A stretch of DNA of 64,000 bases, from contig RAZH01000013.1 in NCBI GenBank assembly GCA_003612585.1, positions 24,191 through 88,190 on the forward strand. Reading direction: 5' to 3'. The DNA is from a bacterium 1XD42-54 (GTDB lineage: Bacteria; Bacillota; Clostridia; Lachnospirales; Lachnospiraceae). Below the pieces are notes generated by a model that had not been told where the DNA came from, made no database searches, and was given only the letters and a program-made list of their open reading frames with translations. Position numbers and translations under genes: made by a program. Positions 43,356 to 52,661 of the stretch are shown one piece after another; the stretch's first letter is position 1, and the number at the start of each line of letters is the position of its first letter.

Positions 43356-44720
43356 CTACAGAATCGCTCCCAGCGCGTCTTTTACATTCCGAACGCCGAT
43401 CAGCTTTATTCCCTGTACCTTCTGGGCCTGCTTCCGGCAAACCTCCGGAAGAATTACTGTGTCAAATCCCAGCTTCTGCGCTTCCCGCACGCGCTGTTCT
43501 GCCATACTGACGGAACGGACCTCGCCGCTTAACCCTACCTCGCCAAACGCGATCGTCTTCGCATCAATCGGCCGGTCCTTCATGCTGGAAGCTACAGCTA
43601 AAATAATCCCCAAATCCAGCGCCGGTTCATTCATCCGTATCCCGCCTGCAATGTTTACATACGCATCGCAGGAAGAAAGTCCGAGTCCTGCACGTTTTTC
43701 CAAAACCGCCATCAGAAGATTAACTCTATTTAAATCTGTTCCGGCAGCAGTTCTTCTTGGAAACGCCAGATTGCTCCGGCATACAAGTGCCTGTACCTCT
43801 AAAAGCACTGGACGCGTCCCCTCCATTGTACAGGCCACAACAGAACCGGAAGCCCCTTCCGGCTTTCCCTCCAGCATATACTCAGACGGATTGGGCACCT
43901 CCTCAAGTCCGGATTCTCTCATCTCAAATACGCCGATCTCATTCGTGGAACCAAATCGATTTTTCACACCGCGCAGCACGCGATACGAGGCATGCCGGTC
44001 GCCTTCAAAATAAAGCACTGTATCGACCATATGTTCCAGCACTCTCGGTCCTGCCACAACGCCTTCCTTTGTCACATGTCCGACAATGAAAACGGAAATG
44101 TTCATCCCCTTCGCAATCTGCATCAGTACGGCAGTTGACTCCCGCACCTGTGAAACGCTGCCTGGCGCTGACGTGACATTTTCATGAAACATCGTCTGAA
44201 TGGAGTCAATAATCACGATCTCCGGCTTCACTTCCGTGATCGCCTCCCGAATCGCCTCCAGATTCGTCTCACAAAGAATCATCAGATGCTCTGTAAAGGT
44301 CCCCATACGTTCTGCACGCATCCGAATCTGCTGCAAAGATTCCTCGCCTGAAATATACAATACCTTTTTGCCACATCCGGAGAGATTGCGGCACATCTGA
44401 AGAAGAAGCGTTGATTTGCCGATTCCGGGATCGCCGCCCACCAGAACCAAAGAACCGCACACAATCCCGCCGCCAAGCACACGGTCCAGCTCCGCACTGC
44501 CCGTTGCCAGCCTTGCGTCCTGACTGAATGCAATCTGCGAAAGTGTCTTTGGCTGGGACTGCTCCCGGTGCGCCGCGCCGGAAAGAGCTGTCTTTTTAAG
44601 CGTCTGTCTCGGCTCTTCTGCAAATGAATTCCATTCTTTGCAGCCCGGACACTGTCCCATCCATTTGGAAGACTCAAACCCGCAATTCTGGCAGAAAAAT
44701 ACTGTTTTTGCTTTTGTCAT
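43356..44720 (-). CDS. radA: DNA repair protein RadA
   Basis: 454 residues, full length. The N-terminal zinc finger is CQNCGFESSKWMGQCPGC, followed by the RecA-like core with Walker A GGDPGIGKSTLL, the RadA-specific KNRFGSTNEIG motif and a C-terminal Lon-like domain (GGIRMNEPALDLGIILAVAS). RadA is a DnaB-like branch-migration helicase in recombination repair. The ATG directly follows the TAA of the upstream gene (TAAATG) with no clear ribosome site, so it relies on coupled translation. It ends at the palindromic element at 43206-43303. Confidence 0.97.
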   Translation of the reverse strand: MTKAKTVFFCQNCGFESSKWMGQCPGCKEWNSFAEEPRQTLKKTALSGAAHREQSQPKTLSQIAFSQDARLATGSAELDRVLGGGIVCGSLVLVGGDPGIGKSTLLLQMCRNLSGCGKKVLYISGEESLQQIRMRAERMGTFTEHLMILCETNLEAIREAITEVKPEIVIIDSIQTMFHENVTSAPGSVSQVRESTAVLMQIAKGMNISVFIVGHVTKEGVVAGPRVLEHMVDTVLYFEGDRHASYRVLRGVKNRFGSTNEIGVFEMRESGLEEVPNPSEYMLEGKPEGASGSVVACTMEGTRPVLLEVQALVCRSNLAFPRRTAAGTDLNRVNLLMAVLEKRAGLGLSSCDAYVNIAGGIRMNEPALDLGIILAVASSMKDRPIDAKTIAFGEVGLSGEVRSVSMAEQRVREAQKLGFDTVILPEVCRKQAQKVQGIKLIGVRNVKDALGAIL

Positions 44721-45137
44721 TTACAGCTTCACAACCTTTACCGGAACACTGGCATCACTTGCGCCAATTTCCACGCTGAGCACCAGTTTGCCTCCCATAT
44801 TCGTCTTCATGGTTCCGATACTCATATCATCAATATAAATTTTATACTCTGCATCCTCCTCAAGGCCGAGAATAATCTGTGCATCCTGCTCGCCTTCCAC
44901 TTCAAACGAAACGCCACTCTCTGTTGCGCTGAAATGATGAACCGCGGTTCCAGGAACAGACTCATATGCAAACATTCCGTTTTTCTCAAGCTTCGTAATC
45001 TCTGCATATGTTTTTATCTTATATAAATCGCCTTCGTGCTCATAATCTGAACGTTTTGCCTTCTGTGCAAGCTCATAATCCCCAAAGCTGAGCGTGCCAT
45101 TTTCTTCCGTGCGTATAAGCTCTTTAATACCTGACAT
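44721..45137 (-). CDS. Conserved small beta-rich protein upstream of radA, unknown function
   Basis: 138 residues, acidic, no signal peptide or membrane segment. It begins MSGIKELIRTEENGTLSFGDYEL and consists largely of predicted beta strands (VSFEVEGEQDAQIILGLEED; KLVLSVEIG). I recall proteins of this kind in Lachnospiraceae carrying the label endosialidase, but nothing here resembles a sialidase (no Asp boxes, far too short), so I do not adopt it. CAGGAGG lies just ahead of the ATG, and its stop abuts the radA start, so the two are co-transcribed and probably coupled. Confidence 0.75.
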   Translation of the reverse strand: MSGIKELIRTEENGTLSFGDYELAQKAKRSDYEHEGDLYKIKTYAEITKLEKNGMFAYESVPGTAVHHFSATESGVSFEVEGEQDAQIILGLEEDAEYKIYIDDMSIGTMKTNMGGKLVLSVEIGASDASVPVKVVKL

Positions 45138-45221
45138 TTACATGCCCTCCTGATTTTGTCGTATAAGTTGTTAACTGATATGTCATCTTACCATAAATCC
45201 AACTAGATTTCCAGACAGAAA

Positions 45222-47672
45222 TTATGATTCCCGATGAAACTGTATCTTCCCCTTCTGGCAGGACACAGACACCGTATCCCCTGCTTTTATATTGCCGGCA
45301 AGAATTTCTTCTGCCAGCGCGTCCTCCACCTGATTCTGCACTGCGCGGCGCAGCGGACGGGCCCCATACTTCGGATCAAAGCCTGCTTTTGCGATATGGC
45401 GTTTTACGGCAGGGCTGATTTTCAGTACAATCCCCATCTGTCCCTTACATCGCTCAGACAACTCTTTCAGTAAAAGGCCTGTAATTTCCTGAACGTTTTC
45501 CTCGTTCAGTGCATGGAACACGATGGTTTCATCAATTCTGTTCAGAAATTCCGGCTTAAAAATCCGGCGTACTTCTTCCAGAACGCTCGCTTTCATGGAT
45601 TCGTGATTTCGTTTTTCATCATTCCCCGCTCCAAATCCGAGATGCTTCGGCGCTATGATCGACTGTGCGCCTGCATTTGAAGTCATAATCAGAATTGTGT
45701 TCTTAAAATCAATCTTTCTTCCCTGACCATCCGTAATATGCCCTTCATCCAAAACCTGAAGCAGAATATTAAACACATCCGGATGTGCTTTTTCAATCTC
45801 GTCAAACAGCACCACAGAATAAGGATTCCGTCGGACCTTTTCACTGAGCTGTCCTCCCTCGTCATACCCTACATATCCGGGCGGGGAACCGACCAGACGT
45901 GAAACACTGTGCTTCTCCATATACTCAGACATATCGACCCGAATCATCGAACGCTCACTGCCAAACACCACGTCTGCCAAAGCCTTTGAGAGCTCTGTTT
46001 TGCCGACGCCGGTTGGGCCGAGGAATAAAAAGGAACCAATCGGCCGATTCGGGCTTTTCAGTCCTGCGCGGCTTCTTCTGACTGCCTTTGCAACAGCCTG
46101 CACTGCCTCCTCCTGGCCAATTACACGCTGATGGAGCAGTGCGTCCAGCTTCAGAAGTTTTCTTCCCTCTGCATCGCCGAGCCTTTGTACCGGTATTTTT
46201 GTCCACATCGAAACAATCTGTTCAATGTCCTCCACGGTAACCACTGCATTTTTTCCCTGATATCTCGCATGGAGACGTTTTTTCTGGCGGACAATCTGCA
46301 TTTCCAGCCGTTCCTTTTCCTCATTGTAAGCTTTGGCATCTCCCAGCCTTCCTTCTTTAATTGCAGCTTCTCTGGCAGCAACCACTTCATCATACTGCTC
46401 TTGAAGTCCGTTTTCTGCCTCTGACGCCTGATAATATCCAAGCTGCTTTCTGGCCGAAGCCTCATCAATCAAGTCAATCGCCTTATCAGGCAGAAACCGG
46501 TCATTGATATAACGCCTTGAAAGCTTCACTGCTGCTTCAAGTGCCTCATCTGAGATCGTAACACCGTGATGCTTTTCATACGCCGGACGAAGCCCTTTCA
46601 AAATGTGTACGGTATCCTCCTCGGACGGCTCTTCCACATGCACCGGCTGAAATCTGCGCTCAAGTGCAGAATCCTTTTCTATATATTTGCGGTATTCCTC
46701 CAGCGTCGTTGCTCCGATCAGCTGCAAATCTCCTCTCGCCAGAGACGGCTTCAGAATGTTGGAGGCATCCATCGCGCCTTCCGCACCTCCTGCTCCGATA
46801 ATCGTATGCAGCTCATCCACAAACAAAAGTACATCTCCGCTATCCGTCACTTCCTGGATAATCCGCTTGATGCGCTCTTCAAATTCCCCTCGGTACTTTG
46901 AACCTGCCACCATCCCGGCCATGTCAAGCGTCACAACACGTTTGCCGCGCAAAGTCTCCGGCACCTGATCATTTACCATACGTTGGGCCAGCCCTTCCAC
47001 AATTGCTGTCTTTCCGACGCCCGGTTCACCGATCAGACAGGGATTATTTTTTGTACGTCTGCTCAGAATCTGAATAATGCGTTCCGTCTCCTGTCCTCTG
47101 CCGACCGTAATATCCAGTTTTTTCTGATAGGCAAGCTCTGTCAAATCCCTGCTGTACTGATCGAGCATTGGCGTAGAACTACCTCCGCTGCTGTCCATTT
47201 TCATGCTGCGCGCCAGCTCCTTGTATTTCTCCTCCGAAAGCCCCATCGCAGAAGCTACATCATTGCACAGCTTCTGAAGGTTCACACCAAGTGTATGCAA
47301 GAGCCTTGCCGCAACATTCTGCGCATCCTGCAAAATCGCAAGAAGCAGATGTTCTGTCCCCACTGATTCACAGCCAAGCATTTCAGCCAGGCTGCCGCTG
47401 TCCTTCAAAATATCCTCCGCGCGCGGTGTCCATGCCTTTTCATCTGCAAAAGCGATACTTCCCTCCGGGGCAATCAGACGCTCAATCATTGCTTTCAGCT
47501 TTTCTTCCTCAACATGATACGATCTCAACACTTCACCCGCAGTTCCCTTTTGCTCCTGCACGAGTCCGATCAGCAGATGCTCCGTTCCGATATAGCTGTG
47601 ACCACTGCTTTTTGCTGCCTTCACAGCAAGTTTTAACACAGCACTGGCACTTTGTGTATAATTTTCCTGCAT
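45222..47672 (-). CDS. clpC: ATP-dependent Clp protease ATP-binding subunit ClpC
   Basis: 816 residues. The N-domain carries two Clp_N repeats ([17 protein letters not shown] and [15 protein letters not shown]). Two AAA+ modules follow, with Walker A GEPGVGKT and GPTGVGKT, separated by the UVR/M-domain coiled coil ([21 protein letters not shown]) that binds adaptor proteins. ClpC unfolds substrates and feeds them to ClpP; in Firmicutes it serves protein quality control, competence and sporulation control. Unlike Bacillus there is no ctsR-mcsA-mcsB upstream, and no CtsR operator is visible in the 189-base leader. GGGAGG lies before the ATG. Confidence 0.95.
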   Translation of the reverse strand: MQENYTQSASAVLKLAVKAAKSSGHSYIGTEHLLIGLVQEQKGTAGEVLRSYHVEEEKLKAMIERLIAPEGSIAFADEKAWTPRAEDILKDSGSLAEMLGCESVGTEHLLLAILQDAQNVAARLLHTLGVNLQKLCNDVASAMGLSEEKYKELARSMKMDSSGGSSTPMLDQYSRDLTELAYQKKLDITVGRGQETERIIQILSRRTKNNPCLIGEPGVGKTAIVEGLAQRMVNDQVPETLRGKRVVTLDMAGMVAGSKYRGEFEERIKRIIQEVTDSGDVLLFVDELHTIIGAGGAEGAMDASNILKPSLARGDLQLIGATTLEEYRKYIEKDSALERRFQPVHVEEPSEEDTVHILKGLRPAYEKHHGVTISDEALEAAVKLSRRYINDRFLPDKAIDLIDEASARKQLGYYQASEAENGLQEQYDEVVAAREAAIKEGRLGDAKAYNEEKERLEMQIVRQKKRLHARYQGKNAVVTVEDIEQIVSMWTKIPVQRLGDAEGRKLLKLDALLHQRVIGQEEAVQAVAKAVRRSRAGLKSPNRPIGSFLFLGPTGVGKTELSKALADVVFGSERSMIRVDMSEYMEKHSVSRLVGSPPGYVGYDEGGQLSEKVRRNPYSVVLFDEIEKAHPDVFNILLQVLDEGHITDGQGRKIDFKNTILIMTSNAGAQSIIAPKHLGFGAGNDEKRNHESMKASVLEEVRRIFKPEFLNRIDETIVFHALNEENVQEITGLLLKELSERCKGQMGIVLKISPAVKRHIAKAGFDPKYGARPLRRAVQNQVEDALAEEILAGNIKAGDTVSVSCQKGKIQFHRES

Positions 47673-47750
47673 GAATGTTCCTCCCGTTTTCCGTTTATCC
47701 GGTCAGCGTCTACACACGTACGCTGCCATTCTTCCTGAAACCTTCGTCTT

Positions 47751-47805
47751 AAAAAATCCACCCGGCAATCACTGGTTCCTTTTTCCAGCTTGTTCGGGCG
47801 GATTT
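47751..47805 (-). terminator. Terminator between the cadherin-like gene and clpC
   Basis: On the minus strand AAATCCGCCCG and CGGGTGGATTTTTT pair across a 27-base loop. This ends the transcript that includes the pur operon and the cadherin-like gene. Confidence 0.75.
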
Positions 47806-47861
47806 CTCTTAACGTATTATTCTTTTTCTCTGCTCGTTTCTTTCCACCGCCAAAGGATTGT

Positions 47862-48938
47862 CTACAAATCGATCATTGTTACTTCCACATCTTTGTCCGT
47901 CTGCTTTTTTCCTGCAGGCTGTCGATACGTATACTCTGGCTGCTGCTGATACTCCGGCATTTTTTTCGGTTTTTTCTTTGCTTTTGAAGGCTTCGGTACA
48001 GTCGTAGGATCATCATCCTGGCCATACCAGTCCTGAGAACCGGTACTCTCTTCATCATACCACATCTGATCCTGCACGCCTTCCTGATCATATCCGGAGG
48101 AAGCTGTCATACGCTCCTGTTTCTGCATCATATCTTCCCCGCCCTTTTTTCTGCGGCGTTTTGATGATGTTTTGTCCTTTTTCTGACGTTTAGCCGGTAC
48201 GTCGTCAAAATATTCTTCTGCCTCATAATTCTGGCCTGTCGCATAGTCAGATCCGCTCCCCTGCGGATATCCAACCCCGTAGTATTCATTCAATTCTGTT
48301 TTCAGATCTCTTTTCTTTAAAATCAGGTTGATGACCACAAAAAGCAAAATCACACAGAATGCAATCATTCCATACAATATTTTCATCAGAATACCAGACC
48401 GGTCACGATAGCTTCCCACTTCCGTCTTCAGCGCTGTAATCGTTTTTTCTGCTTCCTCCATCGCTGTTCGGTCAACCTTAACATAGCGTGGATCTTCGGT
48501 CTGAGGTTCTGTCTCTGTCTCCTTTTCCTTTTCCGTCTCCGTCTGCGGTTCCGTCTCAACCGGAGCAACAGCTCCTCCGGCCGCCTTCACATGCAGATGA
48601 TACGGATACTGTTCTCCGTTCTCTGCTGACACTGTAATAGTTACCGTCGTCTCTCCATTTGTCAGCTCCGTCCCTGTAATATCCGCAATCCATGCTGCTC
48701 CATGGGAAGGAATTGGTTCCAGTTCCAGCTTCTGCGTCCCTGCAGGCACCGTTACCTCGTACTCCGTTCTGCCATATTCAAACGCCGGCGATACTTCCGC
48801 TCCCTCAGTCAGAATACCAAGAGAGGACAGAGAGTTATCATTCGATGCGCTCCCTGCAAATACAGGCATACAAAGTCCCCATACCAATGTAATCACAAGC
48901 AGGATTGCTGCTTTAACGCAGTATCTTTTCTCGTTCAT
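47862..48938 (-). CDS. Membrane-anchored protein with a cadherin-like beta-sandwich domain
   Basis: 358 residues from the ATG at 48936-48938, where AAGGAG is 7 bases upstream. A signal peptide (to about residue 29) is followed by a cadherin-like beta-sandwich (SSLGILTEGAEVSPAFEYGR onwards, ending near YPYHLHVKA). Then come a Glu/Thr-rich linker, a short coiled coil (MEEAEKTITALKTEVGS), one membrane helix (ILYGMIAFCVILLFVVINLIL) and a long charged cytoplasmic tail with Lys- and Tyr/Gln/Asp-rich stretches. This domain usually binds carbohydrate or protein ligands on the surface. It lies 28 bases after purD, probably in the same transcript. Function unknown. Confidence 0.78.
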   Translation of the reverse strand: MNEKRYCVKAAILLVITLVWGLCMPVFAGSASNDNSLSSLGILTEGAEVSPAFEYGRTEYEVTVPAGTQKLELEPIPSHGAAWIADITGTELTNGETTVTITVSAENGEQYPYHLHVKAAGGAVAPVETEPQTETEKEKETETEPQTEDPRYVKVDRTAMEEAEKTITALKTEVGSYRDRSGILMKILYGMIAFCVILLFVVINLILKKRDLKTELNEYYGVGYPQGSGSDYATGQNYEAEEYFDDVPAKRQKKDKTSSKRRRKKGGEDMMQKQERMTASSGYDQEGVQDQMWYDEESTGSQDWYGQDDDPTTVPKPSKAKKKPKKMPEYQQQPEYTYRQPAGKKQTDKDVEVTMIDL

Positions 48939-48966
48939 TTTACACTCCTTTTCCTCTGGCACCGGC

Positions 48967-50238
48967 TTATGCCTCGTCAATTGCCTTACCAATATCATGT
49001 CTGTAATATTTATTCCCAAAATGCACCCACTCTACTGCCTCATATGCATTTTTCCGTGCAGATTTTAGATCAGCCCCTGTCGCAGTCACGCCCAGCACCC
49101 TTCCGCCGTTTGTGACAATACCGCCCTTTCCTTTCGCAGTTCCTGCATGGAACACATAATATCCTTCTTTTCCATGAAACGTCTCAAGACCCTCAATCAG
49201 ATAGCCTTTCTCATAGCTGACCGGATAACCCTCCGATGCAAGTACGACGCAGACTGCCGCATTCTCCTCAAACACAAGATCAATTTTATCCAAAGTGCCG
49301 TCAATACAGGCCTCAAACACATCCACGATGTCGGTCTTCATCCTTGGCAATACTACCTGCGTTTCCGGATCGCCGAATCTTGCATTGTACTCCAGCACTT
49401 TCGGACCATCCGCAGTCAGCATCAAACCAAAGAAAATAATTCCTTTAAATATTCTGCCTTCTGCCGCCATGGCATCAACCGTTGGCTGATAGATATGCTT
49501 CTGGCAATAGGCATCAATCTCTTTTGTATAAAACGGACTTGGAGAAAAAGTACCCATACCGCCAGTATTCAGTCCTGTATCTCCGTCTCCGGCTCTCTTA
49601 TGATCCTGCGCAGAGGTCATCGTCTTAATCGTCTTTCCGTCCACATAGGCAAGTACCGATACCTCTCTGCCTGTCATAAACTCCTCGATTACCATACAGT
49701 TGCCTGCTGCGCCGAACTTCTTATCTGTCATAATCTCCCGGACACCGGCCTGCGCTTCTTCAAACGTATTGCAGATCAATACACCCTTTCCAAGTGCCAG
49801 ACCGTCTGCCTTCAAAACAATCGGAAACTTCACTGTTTTCAGATAGTCAAGTGCCGTTGCCGCATCCGTAAAATTCTCATAGGACGCTGTCGGAATCTGA
49901 TACTTTTTCATCAGGTCTTTGGAAAAAGCTTTTGATCCCTCAAGAATAGCCGCATTTCTGCGCGGACCAAATACCCGAAGTCCCTGTTCCTCAAACACAT
50001 CTACAATACCGCCCACAAGCGGATCATCCATTCCGATCACTGTGAGATCAATTTCATGTTCTTTTGCAAATGCAGCCAAAGCCTCAAAATCCATCGCCTT
50101 GATGTCCACACACTCTGCGAATTCTTCAATTCCTGCATTCCCCGGAGCACAGTAAATTTTATCTGCCCGCGGACTCTGCGCAATTTTCCAGGCAAGGGCA
50201 TGCTCCCGGCCGCCGCTGCCGACGATCAATATTTTCAT
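48967..50238 (-). CDS. purD: Phosphoribosylamine-glycine ligase
   Basis: 423 residues. MKILIVGSGGREHALAWKIA is the conserved start, and the ATP-grasp core runs through FPIVLKADGLALGKGV and MVIEEFMTGREVSVL, with FGDPETQVVLPR near the metal site. It joins phosphoribosylamine and glycine with ATP, the second step of de novo purine synthesis. GGAGG lies just before the ATG. It is the last pur gene of the operon. Confidence 0.97.
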   Translation of the reverse strand: MKILIVGSGGREHALAWKIAQSPRADKIYCAPGNAGIEEFAECVDIKAMDFEALAAFAKEHEIDLTVIGMDDPLVGGIVDVFEEQGLRVFGPRRNAAILEGSKAFSKDLMKKYQIPTASYENFTDAATALDYLKTVKFPIVLKADGLALGKGVLICNTFEEAQAGVREIMTDKKFGAAGNCMVIEEFMTGREVSVLAYVDGKTIKTMTSAQDHKRAGDGDTGLNTGGMGTFSPSPFYTKEIDAYCQKHIYQPTVDAMAAEGRIFKGIIFFGLMLTADGPKVLEYNARFGDPETQVVLPRMKTDIVDVFEACIDGTLDKIDLVFEENAAVCVVLASEGYPVSYEKGYLIEGLETFHGKEGYYVFHAGTAKGKGGIVTNGGRVLGVTATGADLKSARKNAYEAVEWVHFGNKYYRHDIGKAIDEA

Positions 50239-50334
50239 TCGGTTCCTCCATTGTATCTCAATCGGTCTGTTCTCGTCCCAGACAGATTTTCATGTTCCTG
50301 ATTTATTCATTACGCATCTTCTCTGATTTTTTGT

Positions 50335-50967
50335 TTACCGATCTTTCCTGAACCTGACCCTGCCATCCACTACTTCCAGACAATCATTTGCGATCAGATC
50401 AATCGCCTGCGGCAGAAGCTTCCACTCTGCCTGCTCCATCACTCTTCTTTGCAGCGTCTCCGGTGTATCATCATCCAATACTTCCACTGCCTTTTGCAAA
50501 ATAATCGGCCCAGTATCTGTTCCACTGTCAACAAAATGAACCGTAGCTCCTGTCACCTTCACTCCGCGGGCAAGGACTGCCTCATGAACGCCCAGCCCAT
50601 AATACCCGGTACCGCAAAAAGACGGAATCAGCGCCGGATGAATGTTAATAATCCGATTGGGATATGCATCAACCACATTCTGCGGAATTACAACGAGACA
50701 TCCGGCCAGAACAACCAGGTCTGCTCCTGATTCCTGCAAAGCCCGCAGCAATGCTTCCTGAAACTGCTTTTCCTCCGGATAATCCCTGCGCGTGACGCAT
50801 TCTGACGGAATCCCTGCCACCGTCGCACGTTCCAGTGCATACGCCTTCCGGCTGTTGCTGATTACTTTTACGATCTGTGCATTTGTTATTTTTCCATCTG
50901 CCACAGCGTCAAGAATCGCCTGCAGGTTCGTACCGCCCCCGGAAACCATAACCGCAACTTTTAACAT
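50335..50967 (-). CDS. purN: Phosphoribosylglycinamide formyltransferase
   Basis: 210 residues. [17 protein letters not shown] is the N-terminal phosphate-binding motif, [10 protein letters not shown] contains the catalytic Asn and His, and [16 protein letters not shown] carries the formate-site Asp. It transfers a formyl group from 10-formyltetrahydrofolate in step three of purine synthesis. The start overlaps the purM stop by seven bases, so the two are translationally coupled. Confidence 0.97.
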   Translation of the reverse strand: MLKVAVMVSGGGTNLQAILDAVADGKITNAQIVKVISNSRKAYALERATVAGIPSECVTRRDYPEEKQFQEALLRALQESGADLVVLAGCLVVIPQNVVDAYPNRIINIHPALIPSFCGTGYYGLGVHEAVLARGVKVTGATVHFVDSGTDTGPIILQKAVEVLDDDTPETLQRRVMEQAEWKLLPQAIDLIANDCLEVVDGRVRFRKDR

Positions 50968-51986
50968 AAAACGACTCCCTTTTCTCCATCTTCGATACCG
51001 CCGATTTCATATACGGTTTCGCCAGCCGCTTCTATCGCTTTCTTTGCTGCCTCTACATCTTCCGGGGCAACCGCAACTACCATACCGATTCCCATATTAT
51101 AGGTATTGTACATCATCTCTTCCGCAATCTGCCCGCGCGCAGCAAGCATACGGAAAATCGCCGGTACCTCGTAACTGTCCTTTTTAATAACCGCGCACAC
51201 ACCGTCTCTTAGCATACGAGGAACATTCTCATAAAATCCGCCGCCTGTGATGTGGCTACATCCTTTCACCACCACGCCAGCCTCACGGATATTGCGAAGC
51301 GCTTTTACATAAATCTTCGTCGGAGCGAGCAGCGCCTCTCCAAGCGTTGTGCCGAGTTCGTCATAATAAGTCTCCAGTGCCTCTTTTTCCATTGGGAATA
51401 CTTTACGCACAAGAGAAAAACCATTGCTGTGTACACCGGAAGACGCAATACCAAGCAGCACATCGCCCGCCTTCAATTCTTTCCCGGTAATCAAATCCTT
51501 CTCATCCACAACACCAACTGCAAACCCTGCCAGATCGTATTCATCTTCCGGATAAAAGCCTGGCATCTCCGCCGTCTCTCCGCCAATCAGCGCTGCATCT
51601 GACTGCACGCAGCCCTCTGCCACACCGCTGACAATCTCTGCTATTTTCTCCGGATAATTCTTGCCACATGCAATATAATCCAGGAAAAACAGTGGTTCTC
51701 CGCCTGCACATGCGATATCGTTCACACACATGGCCACACAGTCAATACCAACTGTATTATGCCTGTCCAAAAGAAAGGCCAGCTTCAGCTTGGTCCCCAC
51801 GCCGTCTGTGCCGGAAACAAGCGTCGGCTTTTCCATATGTTTGAATTTTTCCATGGAAAACGCTCCGGAAAAACCGCCGATATTCGTCAGTACCTCCGGT
51901 CTCATGGTCTTTTTGATATGTTCCTTCATCAATTCTACAGACTTGTAGCCTGCCTCAATATCTACTCCAGCTTTCTTGTAATCCAT
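50961..51986 (-). CDS. purM: Phosphoribosylformylglycinamidine cyclo-ligase (AIR synthetase)
   Basis: 341 residues, normal length. [19 protein letters not shown] begins the protein as in PurM, followed by [15 protein letters not shown] (the ATP-binding region), [20 protein letters not shown] and [14 protein letters not shown]. It closes the imidazole ring of the purine precursor using ATP. GGGAGG lies five bases before the ATG. It is the second gene of purE-purM-purN-purD. Confidence 0.97.
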   Translation of the reverse strand: MDYKKAGVDIEAGYKSVELMKEHIKKTMRPEVLTNIGGFSGAFSMEKFKHMEKPTLVSGTDGVGTKLKLAFLLDRHNTVGIDCVAMCVNDIACAGGEPLFFLDYIACGKNYPEKIAEIVSGVAEGCVQSDAALIGGETAEMPGFYPEDEYDLAGFAVGVVDEKDLITGKELKAGDVLLGIASSGVHSNGFSLVRKVFPMEKEALETYYDELGTTLGEALLAPTKIYVKALRNIREAGVVVKGCSHITGGGFYENVPRMLRDGVCAVIKKDSYEVPAIFRMLAARGQIAEEMMYNTYNMGIGMVVAVAPEDVEAAKKAIEAAGETVYEIGGIEDGEKGVVLC

Positions 51987-52003
51987 GGCTTCCTCCCGTG
52001 TAT

Positions 52004-52522
52004 TTATCTCTTCTGTTCTGACATATACTGCCTGTATCCGACTTCCTTCAGCTTTGCATCCTTGGCCTCCACCTGGCCTTTCAGCTCAGCCGCATAATCC
52101 TTCACCTTCTGCAAAAGCTCCGGATCTGAAACTGCAAGAATCTTTGCAGCCAGGATCGCTGCATTCGCCCCGCCGCCAATCGCCACGGTCGCTACCGGAA
52201 TCCCGCTCGGCATCTGTACGATCGAGTACAGGGAATCACGTCCTCCAAGAGATGTCGTGTGCATTGGAATACCGATCACCGGCATTGGGAAAATAGCCGC
52301 GCACATCCCCGGCAGATGTGCCGCCATACCTGCACCTGCAATGATCACCTTAAAGCCCTTTTCTTCTGCCGTTCTGGCATATTCAAAAAATACATCCGGC
52401 TCTCTGTGCGCAGAGATGATGGTCATCTCATAATCAATCCCGAACTTTTCCAACATATCTGCTGCTTTACTCATTACAGGCATGTCTGAATCGCTGCCCA
52501 TAACAATACCTACTTTTGCCAT
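52004..52522 (-). CDS. purE: N5-carboxyaminoimidazole ribonucleotide mutase (PurE)
   Basis: 172 residues. [13 protein letters not shown] near the N-terminus and [14 protein letters not shown] are PurE hallmarks, with the catalytic His in SAHREP, followed by [13 protein letters not shown]. It moves the carboxyl group to form CAIR in purine synthesis. It is the first gene of the operon, with a promoter at 52604-52632 and AAAGGAG 9 bases before the ATG. The leader is about 75 bases, too short for a purine riboswitch. Confidence 0.96.
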   Translation of the reverse strand: MAKVGIVMGSDSDMPVMSKAADMLEKFGIDYEMTIISAHREPDVFFEYARTAEEKGFKVIIAGAGMAAHLPGMCAAIFPMPVIGIPMHTTSLGGRDSLYSIVQMPSGIPVATVAIGGGANAAILAAKILAVSDPELLQKVKDYAAELKGQVEAKDAKLKEVGYRQYMSEQKR

Positions 52523-52603
52523 AGTATCTGCTCCTTTTCTTTTCGCTGCCGCTCTACCTCATACGGTATCTGCGCGGTATCGTTCAAAAAACACTGCGTT
52601 TAA

Positions 52604-52632
52604 ATTCTACCCACTAAAGCCAGGGTTGTCAA
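52604..52632 (-). promoter_or_regulatory. Promoter of the purEMND operon
   Basis: On the minus strand TTGACA (52627-52632), a 17-base spacer and TAGAAT (52604-52609), starting only about 30 bases beyond the stop of the M29 peptidase gene. Confidence 0.85.
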
Positions 52633-52661
52633 TGCTCCATTTTGTTTTTTCGGGATTTTTC

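Noticed and set aside
44721..45137. Endosialidase as the product name for the gene before radA
   Set aside because: 138 residues with no sialidase motifs; I recall the label only as an inherited database name.
52523..52603. Purine riboswitch before purE
   Set aside because: The leader is about 75 bases and lacks the three-way junction consensus.
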